A stretch of 48,160 nucleotides of DNA from Bifidobacterium breve (GTDB lineage: Bacteria; Myxococcota_A; UBA796; SXON01): positions 1 through 48,160 of the forward strand of contig CALQBK020000013.1 in assembly GCA_943328795.2 (NCBI GenBank), in the 5' to 3' direction. Position numbers and translations under genes: made by a program. Each line of letters begins with the position of its first letter. Within the stretch, counting starts at the first letter, position 1. The notes beneath the pieces were generated by a model that saw only the letters and a list, made by a program, of their open reading frames with translations, had not been told where the DNA came from and did not search any database. This document shows positions 34,980 through 42,321 of the stretch, in pieces.

Positions 34980-35939
34980 GTGCTCGTCTTCGCCGCGTTC
35001 TCCTTGCTCGCTACGCCGTTCGGCTGCCAGGAGCCGTTCGCCGAGGATCGCCACGACCTTGCTACCTTCCGTGTCGCCGGGGTGTCCGCCGCCACCGACG
35101 AGGACGGGAACACCACGCTCAGCGCGTCGGTTTGGTCGGGGCTCGGCCCGTACCACGACACGCTCCCCCAGCTCGCGTGGTCCACGTCGGGCGACCTGGC
35201 GACTGGCGAGGGCGCGACGATGCCCGTGGACTTTCCCGGCTCCGTCGGCCTGACCGCGACGTCGGGCGACGCGTCCGAGAGCGCGCGGCTGGACCTTGAC
35301 CACGCGGTCACGCCCCCGGCGGTGGCCGGCTTCACCCGCCAGGCCGTCGACTTGGACATCACCCAGCTCGCTGACCCGGTGGACGCTCGCCTCGCCGTCG
35401 AGCCGGGCGACGACGTGCCGATCGCCGTCGGCAGCGCCGCGCGGCTGCACCTCGACGCGCCGGACGGCACGACGGTGCGGTGGATGTCCACCGGCGGGCA
35501 GCTCTCCGAGCTCGACCGGGACACCACCGACTGGTTCGCCGGCACCGCGGTGCTCGACAACAACGAGGTCGACACCACCGCGCCGATCGACCCCGGGATC
35601 TACACCATCCTCGCGCTCGTGTACGACCAGGCCGGCGCCAACTCCTGGTACTGGCTCGACGTCGCGGTAGAGGTCGACTCGTCGTTGCTGTACACCCGCG
35701 GCCGGCTGTTCCCGGTGGACGCGGAGCCCGCCGCCGGGGCGTGGTTCGCCGACGTCGTCGAGTCGGACGACCCGGCCGGCCTCGCGCTGTCGAACCTGCG
35801 TGAGCCCGGCGACAACGAGGTCGCCGTCTGCGCGAGCTTTCCCGGCGAGGGGTTCGACTTCGGGCCGCTGGCAGATGGCTGGTGCACCCGGGCCGACGTG
35901 GCCGGGCAGACGATCCGCGTCGAGGGGACCATCCAGTGA
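34980..35939 (+). CDS. Unknown lipoprotein preceding the TonB-dependent receptor
   Basis: 319 residues from GTG; signal peptide MLVFAAFSLLATPFGC ends in a lipobox-like Cys16. The rest looks like tandem immunoglobulin-like beta domains (FRVAGVSAATDEDGNTTLSASVWSG; VGSAARLHLDAPDGTTVRWMSTGG; GIYTILALVYDQAGANSWYWLDVAVEVD). It overlaps the receptor gene by 4 nt (GTGA), suggesting that the two work together at the outer membrane, much as SusD-like lipoproteins pair with receptors, although this is not a SusD homologue by eye. Confidence 0.7.
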   Translation: MLVFAAFSLLATPFGCQEPFAEDRHDLATFRVAGVSAATDEDGNTTLSASVWSGLGPYHDTLPQLAWSTSGDLATGEGATMPVDFPGSVGLTATSGDASESARLDLDHAVTPPAVAGFTRQAVDLDITQLADPVDARLAVEPGDDVPIAVGSAARLHLDAPDGTTVRWMSTGGQLSELDRDTTDWFAGTAVLDNNEVDTTAPIDPGIYTILALVYDQAGANSWYWLDVAVEVDSSLLYTRGRLFPVDAEPAAGAWFADVVESDDPAGLALSNLREPGDNEVAVCASFPGEGFDFGPLADGWCTRADVAGQTIRVEGTIQ

Positions 35940-38128
35940 TCCTGCTCGCGCTGCTCGGCACGCTCTCGACGGCCCTCGCGCGGCCGAAGCCCGTGGAGGC
36001 GCCCGCGGCGGACGGCGCCGCGGTCGTGGTGGAGGGGCGGGTCACGGAGCAGGGCAGGGGGGTCGGCGTGGCGGCTACGCTGGTGCTCCTGGACGGCACC
36101 GTGGTGGAGACCCAGCCGGACGGGCGCTTCTCCGTCAGCGCGGTGCCCGGCACGCTTGTCACCGTGTCTGCGCCGGGGTTCTCGTCGATCTCGTTGCCGA
36201 TCGCCGGCGACGGGCCGATGCACGTCTACCTGCGGCGCGGCGCCGGCCAGGGCGACGTCGTCGTCGAAGCCCGCCGGGATGACCCCGTGGTGGCCGAGGT
36301 GCGGCTCGACCGCGAGCGCGTCAACGAGACCCCCGGCACCTACGACGACGCCATGCGGATCGTGCAGTCCTTGGCGGGCGTCACCCAGACGCCAGAGTAC
36401 TCCCCGCGCTCGGGCGACATCGCCGTGCGCGGGTCGTTCCCCGGCGACAACAAGTACTACCTCGACGGGATCGAGCTCCCGTACCTGTTCCACTACAACA
36501 ACTACGCGTCCGTGTTGCCGACGAGCACCGTGGACTCGCTCACGCTGTTCCCGTCGACCTTCACGTCCAGGTTTGGCGACGCGACCGGCGCGATCATCGA
36601 CGCAGAGAGCGTGTGGGCGGCTCCGGACAGGGTGAAGGGCACGGTCAACCTCTCCGTGATCATGGCCGCGGGCGGCGTCGAGGTGCCGGTCGGGACCTGG
36701 ACCTTGCGCGCAAATGCCCGCCGCAGCTACGTCGACCTGGTCAGCCCTTCTAGCCTGCAGTACACGAGCTTCCCGGCGTTCTCCGACTGGTTCGCCCGCG
36801 CGGAGCACATCGACCAGCGGGGGCGCCACTGGTCGATCCTCGGGTTCGGCGCGGCAGACGACTACGTTCGCTACGCGGGTGAGCCGACGCTGCTCGACCC
36901 GGCGGAGCAAGCGTCCAACCCCGAGTTCGCTTACGGCCGCCAGTTCCAGGTCGCCGGGTTCCAGCACGCCGGCGCCCGGGATCGCGACCACGTCCGCGGC
37001 AGCTTGGCGTTCACGCGGTACCAGCTCTCCGGCGTGCTCCCGGACGCGTCGAGCGTGCAGCGCGACCTGTCGCTCACGCTGCGGGAGGACGCCGAGGTGC
37101 GTGTCCAGGAGCACGTCTGGCTCGGGGTGGGCGGCGAGCTCGCTGGCGTCCAGCACGACATCAACGTCCAGACGAGCGCTGCGTGGCCCGAGGTAGCGCG
37201 GGAGTCCGATCTCCTCGCCCGCGGCCTCACCGACCGGGAGGACCTCTACCGGCTCAAGGGCGCGCTCTACGTCGAGCCCCGGTGGGAGCCCGGGATCGTC
37301 CGCGTGCAGCCCGGTGTGCGGATCGTCGGCGACTCCCTGTCGGGCTCGGTGCTCGCCGACCCTCGCCTGGCGCTCCGGCTGCACCCCGCGGGCGACACGT
37401 ACGTCCGCGCGGCTACGGGCGTCTACACGCAGTTCCCCACCGCCGTGCAGCTCTCCCCCGTGCTCGGCGACCCGACGTTGGCGCCCACGCGCTCCGCCCA
37501 GCTGGCCGGGGGCGTCGACCAGGCGATCGCCGGGCGCTGGGAGCTCTCCCTCGACGGGTGGGCGAAGTGGGGGCACGAGGTGGTCGTCAGCGCGGTTGGC
37601 GAGGCGCCCGAGGGGGGCCACAAGACGCAGGCGGTAGGCGGGTCGTTCAGCACCCGCTACCGGCTGCGGGAGCGCTTCTTCGCGTGGGCGTCCGTCGACG
37701 TTTCGCAGGCGCGCGTGGACGAGGGCGATGGCTGGGTGCCGACCGACTACGACCAGCCGTTCGCCGTCAACCTCGTCGCGAGCTGGACGTTCCGCCCAAC
37801 GTGGAACGTCGGGCTCCGCTACCGGATCTCGGCGGGCTTGCCGTACACCCCGATCACCGACGGGCTCTACCTGGCGGCGTCCGACAGCTACGAGCCCGTG
37901 TACGGGGCCACGAACAGCCAGCGGCTGCCCGCCTACCAAAAGGTGGACCTGCACTTCGAGAAGCGCTTCGACTTCCACGCGTTCAACCTCACGCCTTACC
38001 TCGAGGCCTGGTACGTGCCAAAGCCGGGGAACGTCATGTACCTCGCGTGGAGCTACGACTACGATCAGGTCGAGCAGGTGCATGGCCCAGGGTTCATCCC
38101 GCTGATGGGCATCCGCGGCGAGCTGTAG
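35936..38128 (+). CDS. TonB-dependent outer-membrane receptor
   Basis: 730 residues. The ORF starts at 35882, but GTG at 35936 gives MILLALLGTLSTALA, a signal peptide. Residues about 30-105 form a carboxypeptidase-regulatory-like domain (VEGRVTEQGRGVGVAATLVLLDGTVVETQPDGRFSVSAVPG). The plug follows (TYDDAMRIVQSLAGVTQTPEYSPRSGDIAVRGSFPGDNKYYLDGIELPYLFHYNN...VDSLTLFPSTFTSRFGDATGAIIDAES), then a 22-strand-type barrel. No TonB box was found by eye. It would import a large or scarce ligand, perhaps one bound by the two lipoproteins encoded upstream. Confidence 0.85.
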   Translation: MILLALLGTLSTALARPKPVEAPAADGAAVVVEGRVTEQGRGVGVAATLVLLDGTVVETQPDGRFSVSAVPGTLVTVSAPGFSSISLPIAGDGPMHVYLRRGAGQGDVVVEARRDDPVVAEVRLDRERVNETPGTYDDAMRIVQSLAGVTQTPEYSPRSGDIAVRGSFPGDNKYYLDGIELPYLFHYNNYASVLPTSTVDSLTLFPSTFTSRFGDATGAIIDAESVWAAPDRVKGTVNLSVIMAAGGVEVPVGTWTLRANARRSYVDLVSPSSLQYTSFPAFSDWFARAEHIDQRGRHWSILGFGAADDYVRYAGEPTLLDPAEQASNPEFAYGRQFQVAGFQHAGARDRDHVRGSLAFTRYQLSGVLPDASSVQRDLSLTLREDAEVRVQEHVWLGVGGELAGVQHDINVQTSAAWPEVARESDLLARGLTDREDLYRLKGALYVEPRWEPGIVRVQPGVRIVGDSLSGSVLADPRLALRLHPAGDTYVRAATGVYTQFPTAVQLSPVLGDPTLAPTRSAQLAGGVDQAIAGRWELSLDGWAKWGHEVVVSAVGEAPEGGHKTQAVGGSFSTRYRLRERFFAWASVDVSQARVDEGDGWVPTDYDQPFAVNLVASWTFRPTWNVGLRYRISAGLPYTPITDGLYLAASDSYEPVYGATNSQRLPAYQKVDLHFEKRFDFHAFNLTPYLEAWYVPKPGNVMYLAWSYDYDQVEQVHGPGFIPLMGIRGEL

Positions 38129-38215
38129 GTTACTCCCGGGCCCGGAGAGTGCTCGCTGTCGCTGCTGTCCCGCCTCCCGTTCGGCCTCGGGCGCCGCTCG
38201 CGCTGGTCGCCGCGG

Positions 38216-39679
38216 GTGATGGCGTGGACGCGCGGAGACTGGCTCGGCGTCGGCATCGTCCTGCTCGGGACCTGGGCGCTGTGGTGCACGCTCGCGGCGA
38301 AGGCGCAGGACCGGATCGTGACGCTCAAGCCCGTCGAGGCGTACGCGCTCGCCGTGTACGACCAGCTCGTCTGGAACTACGCGTTCACCGGGACCTGGCG
38401 GCAGACGATCCACTTCGGCTACGACGACACGTGGAACTGGTCCGGCCACTTGGCGCTCTGGATCTTTCCGGTTTCGTGGATCTACCGGCTGTACCCGGGC
38501 CCGGTCACCCTCGTGTGGATCCAGACCGGCGCGGTCGCGCTCGGCGCGGTGCCGATGTATTTCCTCGGTCGCCGGGCGTTCGGGCTCCGCGTGGCGGGCG
38601 TGGTGGCCGGGCTCGCGTACCTCTGCTGGCCCGCGCTCTGGGCGGTAGCGCTCGCGGACTACCAGGACCTCGTGCTCGGCGTGCCGTTCTTGATCGCGGC
38701 CTACGCGGCGAGCCACTCGGGTCGGCGCGTCGCGATGGTGGTGTTTGCGCTGCTGGCCTGCGCGGCCCGCGAGGAGTGGCTGTTCCTCGTGCCGTTCATC
38801 CCGCTCGCGGCGCCCGGCGGGGTGCGTGAAAAGGTCCGCCAGGGGCTGTTCGTCGCCGCGGGGCTGGTCCCGTACGCGGCGTTCCTGGCCGACGTCCGGA
38901 TGCACGCGAGCGCGATGCACCACCACGACACGCCGCTCGTGCAGCAGCTCAACATGTTCTTGCACTGGCCGCCGCCCTTCACGCGGACCTACACTGACGT
39001 GCGCTGGTTCTACGCGCACTTCCTCGAGCCGTTCGGCTGGCTCGCGATCTTCAGCCCGTTCACGGTGCTGCCGACGGCGCTGTCCGTGTTCACGCACGCG
39101 TGCTCCCCCCCGGAAGGCGGCGTGGACACGCGCTGGCTCGGGCACATCCACCACCTCGCGCCGATCAGCGCGATGTTGGCCGTGGGCGCGACGCTCGGCG
39201 CGGCGCAGCTCTGGCGGTTGGCCGAGGCCGGGTGGGGGCGGGTGCCCTTCGGCGCCCGGCTGACCGCGAAGCACGCCGCGCTGCGGGTCGGCGTGGTGAT
39301 CGGCCTCGCCCTGGTCCTCGCCGGGTCGTCCTGGGGCGCGCTGGACAGCCGGCGCCTGTTGCCGTGGCTCAAGCTCACGCCGCAGCTCTCGCCCGCCGGT
39401 CACGCGACCCCCGCGCCCGAGTGGGCGCTGCTCGCGGCGAATGTCCCGAAGGACGCCACCATCGCGACGGACACCTACGGGTCGATCCTGGTCTCCGCGC
39501 GCGCGACCTCGTACACCTACACCGAGAGCCTCGCGGACAAGTCCAGGGCGGGCCTCGGGGCCGTGAAGTACGCGTTGGTGCGCAAGCAGGACGTCGAGTG
39601 GCTCGGCCGCGTCAAGGCGTGGCCGGGGGCGAAGAAGCTCGGGGAGACCGCGACCTACGAGCTCTACGAGCTCGGATGA
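38216..39679 (+). CDS. DUF2079 polytopic membrane protein
   Basis: 487 residues, GTG followed directly by ATG (38219). About nine to ten hydrophobic segments. The features LAVYDQLVWNYAFTGTWRQTIHFGY, DDTWNWSGHLALWIFPVSWIYRLYPGPVTLVWIQTGAVALGAVPMYFLGRR and EEWLFLVPFI fit DUF2079, a GT-C-like family of uncertain activity. The last 120 residues form a soluble domain (NVPKDATIATDTYGSILVSARATSYTY). It overlaps the GT9 gene (ATGA) and follows the receptor by 87 nt. Confidence 0.8.
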   Translation: MMAWTRGDWLGVGIVLLGTWALWCTLAAKAQDRIVTLKPVEAYALAVYDQLVWNYAFTGTWRQTIHFGYDDTWNWSGHLALWIFPVSWIYRLYPGPVTLVWIQTGAVALGAVPMYFLGRRAFGLRVAGVVAGLAYLCWPALWAVALADYQDLVLGVPFLIAAYAASHSGRRVAMVVFALLACAAREEWLFLVPFIPLAAPGGVREKVRQGLFVAAGLVPYAAFLADVRMHASAMHHHDTPLVQQLNMFLHWPPPFTRTYTDVRWFYAHFLEPFGWLAIFSPFTVLPTALSVFTHACSPPEGGVDTRWLGHIHHLAPISAMLAVGATLGAAQLWRLAEAGWGRVPFGARLTAKHAALRVGVVIGLALVLAGSSWGALDSRRLLPWLKLTPQLSPAGHATPAPEWALLAANVPKDATIATDTYGSILVSARATSYTYTESLADKSRAGLGAVKYALVRKQDVEWLGRVKAWPGAKKLGETATYELYELG

Positions 39680-40482
39680 TCCTGTTCGTCCGCACCGGGG
39701 CGCTCGGGGACTTCTGCTTGACCCTGCCGGTGCTGGCTGGGCTCTTCGCGACCGGGCGCCGCGTCGATGTCATGTGTCAGCCGCGCTTCGTCGCGCTGTT
39801 GGACGGCGTGGGCGAGCCTGGGCGCACCTGGGACTGCGAGGCCACGGCGTCCACCTGGCTGTTCGGGGCTGGCCCCCCGCCGGTCGAGTACCGCACCGCG
39901 GTCGCGTTCTCGCGCCCTCACGCCGACGCCCTGCGTGCGCTCGGGATCCCCGAGGTGTACGCGGTCGCGAGCCGGCCGCCCCCGGGGGTGCGCGCGGCGG
40001 ACCATTTCCAGGCTGCGTGGCCGTTCCCGCTGCCCGTCGTTCAGCGCCCCAGCGGCCCGCGCGGACGGGACGTGGTGCTGGCTCCCGGGGCGAGCGACCC
40101 CGCGAGGCGCTGGCCGATGGAGCGGTGGGCCGAGGTGGCCGCGGTGCTCGAGCGCCGCGGGTGGGGTGTTCGCTGGGTTGGCGGGCCGCAGGAGCCGTGG
40201 GCGACCGACCGGCCGGACTTGCCGGCGCTCCTCGCGCTCGCGCGCTCGTGCCGGGCGTGGATCGGCGCGGACAGCGGCCCGGCGCACGTCGCGGCGTGGG
40301 CCGGCGCAAGCGTCGGCGTGGTGGTGCGGCCCGAGAGCGTGCCGTGGACGCCGCGCGGGACCCGCTGGTTCGCGTGGGACATCGCGCCCGCGGACCTGGT
40401 CGCCGCCGTGCTTGACGAGGGGGGCCAGCCCGGGCTCAGCGCGCCGGGACGCGGTGGGGGCTCGAAGCCCCACCATCCGTGA
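39676..40482 (+). CDS. GT9-like (heptosyltransferase-type) glycosyltransferase
   Basis: 268 residues from ATG at 39676, overlapping the DUF2079 stop (the ORF track begins at 39100 in a non-coding extension). Start MILFVRTGALGDFCLTLPVLAGLFATGRRVDVMCQ is the GT9 signature (RxGxLGD...P). The second domain has DVVLAPGASDPARRWPMERWAEVAAVLERRGW and ARSCRAWIGADSGPAHVAAWAG, matching the ADP-heptose:LPS transferase nucleotide site. It is shorter than typical (about 340). Likely builds an envelope glycan. Its 3' end overlaps the convergent kinase gene by 47 bases. Confidence 0.82.
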   Translation: MILFVRTGALGDFCLTLPVLAGLFATGRRVDVMCQPRFVALLDGVGEPGRTWDCEATASTWLFGAGPPPVEYRTAVAFSRPHADALRALGIPEVYAVASRPPPGVRAADHFQAAWPFPLPVVQRPSGPRGRDVVLAPGASDPARRWPMERWAEVAAVLERRGWGVRWVGGPQEPWATDRPDLPALLALARSCRAWIGADSGPAHVAAWAGASVGVVVRPESVPWTPRGTRWFAWDIAPADLVAAVLDEGGQPGLSAPGRGGGSKPHHP

Positions 40483-42193
40483 GCGTGCCGCCGGGCGTCG
40501 TCGCTTTCAGGAAGTACTCGGCGCCGTCGACCAGCGCGGCGTCCTTGAGCGAGAGGGTGTAGTGCGTCCCGGAGGCGGCCATCAGCTTGTCGTTGTACTG
40601 CCCGCCGGAGAGCGGTCGGTAGTACACGCGGATGGACCAGCCCGCGCCGCCGTCGGCGGCCAACACCAGCGGCCCCCCGGCGGACATCGAGCTCGGCGGG
40701 GTGTGCGTGAGCGTCGTCGCGGTGACGCGAACGTCGGCGTCAGCCGGCGCGGCGGGTGGGGCGACGGGGGCGACCGGCGGGGCGGTGACCGGAGCGGTGC
40801 CCGGGGTGGCCGGGTCGGTGTGCGGCGCGTGGGCGCCCTTGTCGGGCGGCTTCGTCGTGACGGGGGGGGCCGACGGCGGCGGCTGGCTCGGAGCGGCGGG
40901 CTCGACGGGTGCCGGGGGGGCCGAGGCGACGGGCGGCTCCACGGGCGCGGGGGCGGCGACGGGGGCGGTGGGAGGGGGGGCGTCGGCCGGCGGCGTCGCG
41001 GTCTGCATCACCGCGAAGCCGATGCCCACGACCGCGGTGAACCCGACGACGGCGACGAGGGCGGCGCCGATCCACGGCCAAGGCTTGGCAGCCGGCGGCG
41101 CCTCCGCCGCGGGAGCCGCGATCTTGACGGACGGGCGGGGATCCCGCGGAGGCGGCTCCTTCGCGGGGCCAGGGGCGGAGAGCGCCCGGGTCGGGACGTC
41201 TGCGAGGACGGTGGGCTCGTCGTTGCTGGGCGCGCGGCGCAGCTGCAGCGAGGGGTCCGGCCCATGGTCGGGCACGATGGTGCTCGGGCGCACCTCGGTC
41301 TCGCCGTCGTTGGGGTCGAGCGTACCGGTGTCCGGCGCTGCGATGGTCGGCGACGAGCGGGCCAACACCAACGGCGGGACGAACTCGGGGTCGGCCGGGA
41401 GGAAGGTGAGCACCTCGCGGAGCGCGTCGGCGAGGGCCTGCGCGGACGCGTACCGATCCTCGCGCCGGTAGCGGGTAGCGCGCCGCAGCACCTCGACGAG
41501 GGCCTCCGGCAGGTCGTCGAACGCGTCCTCCTCGGCGTACAGCTCGGGCGGGGTGCTCGCCTTCATCAGCGCCCACAAGGTCGCCCCGGTGCTGAACACG
41601 TCCGCCCGCGCGTCCACGCCCTTCGCGTTGCTCCGCTGCTCGGGGGCCATGAAGCCCCAGGTGCCCATCACCGCGCCTGTGCGGGTGAGCCCGTCGCTGG
41701 CGTCGCTCTGGACCTGCGCGATCCCGAAGTCTGTGATCCGGATGTCGCCGCTGCGCGTGAGCAGGATGTTGTGCGGCTTGATGTCGCGGTGGATGACCCC
41801 TGCGACGTGCGCCACGTGCAAGCTCTCGGCGATCTGGATGGCCACCTGCGTCGCGAGCTGCGGGGGCAGCGGGCCCGCCGCGTTCACGCGGTCCACCAGG
41901 GACCCGCCCTCGACGAGCTCCATCACGATGTAGACCCGCCCCTCGTCCTCCCCCATGTCGAACACGCGGACGACCCGGCTCTCCTCCAGGGTCGCCATGG
42001 TCTGGGCCTCGGCGAGGAACCGCTTCCGCAAGCTCTCACGCTCGGCGAGCGCCGGGGACAGGATCTTGATCGCGCGGTAGCGCTGCAGCCGGCGATCGAA
42101 GGCCCGGTACACCGTCGCCATGCCCCCGCTGCCCAGCACGTCCAGCAGCTGGAAGCGGCCGCCGGCCAAGGAGTCGGTCTGGGGGGTGTTCAT
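40436..42193 (-). CDS. Membrane-anchored Ser/Thr protein kinase (Hanks type)
   Basis: 585 residues. Kinase domain at 13-275 with GSGGMATVYRA, the ATP-binding Lys in YRAIKIL, VIHRDIKPHNILL, ITDFGIAQV, GTWGFMAPEQ and ADVFSTGATLWALM, so it looks active. After a Pro/Thr-rich linker, one membrane span at about 372-395 (WPWIGAALVAVVGFTAVVGIGFAVM), then an outside Pro/Ala-rich stalk and a C-terminal beta domain (VRVTATTLTHTPPSSMSAGGPLVLAADGGAGWSIRVYYRPLSGGQYNDK). No PASTA repeats. The outer domain could sense an envelope signal. A PP2C phosphatase that could counter it lies at 11559-12773. Confidence 0.92.
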   Translation of the reverse strand: MNTPQTDSLAGGRFQLLDVLGSGGMATVYRAFDRRLQRYRAIKILSPALAERESLRKRFLAEAQTMATLEESRVVRVFDMGEDEGRVYIVMELVEGGSLVDRVNAAGPLPPQLATQVAIQIAESLHVAHVAGVIHRDIKPHNILLTRSGDIRITDFGIAQVQSDASDGLTRTGAVMGTWGFMAPEQRSNAKGVDARADVFSTGATLWALMKASTPPELYAEEDAFDDLPEALVEVLRRATRYRREDRYASAQALADALREVLTFLPADPEFVPPLVLARSSPTIAAPDTGTLDPNDGETEVRPSTIVPDHGPDPSLQLRRAPSNDEPTVLADVPTRALSAPGPAKEPPPRDPRPSVKIAAPAAEAPPAAKPWPWIGAALVAVVGFTAVVGIGFAVMQTATPPADAPPPTAPVAAPAPVEPPVASAPPAPVEPAAPSQPPPSAPPVTTKPPDKGAHAPHTDPATPGTAPVTAPPVAPVAPPAAPADADVRVTATTLTHTPPSSMSAGGPLVLAADGGAGWSIRVYYRPLSGGQYNDKLMAASGTHYTLSLKDAALVDGAEYFLKATTPGGTLTDGGASSPHRVPAR

Positions 42194-42233
42194 GGCCGGT
42201 CAACGTAGCATGGCGAGGGAGGACGGTCTTTCT

Positions 42234-42260
42234 GGCCGCCGATGCCGACGCTCGGCACAC
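42234..42260. repeat. 27-nt copy of the dispersed intergenic repeat
   Basis: GGCCGCCGATGCCGACGCTC plus GGCACAC is identical, in inverted orientation, to 125-151. It lies between the divergent kinase and lipoprotein genes, about 40 nt from the kinase ATG. Here the second hairpin arm is missing, so it is not a terminator; it might affect the divergent promoters. Confidence 0.7.
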
Positions 42261-42321
42261 TCGCCCTGGGCAGTCGCCCAAAGTGTCCGCGAGGATAGGA
42301 CGCGGGGCGCGGAGATCCCCT

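Noticed and set aside
38131-38150. CCGGGCCCGG palindrome after the TonB receptor as terminator
   Set aside because: Short self-palindrome with no loop and no T-run; expected by chance in GC-rich DNA.
35600-39403. 1267-residue minus-strand ORF
   Set aside because: Antisense to the TonB receptor and DUF2079 genes; low-complexity Arg/Val/His-rich translation.
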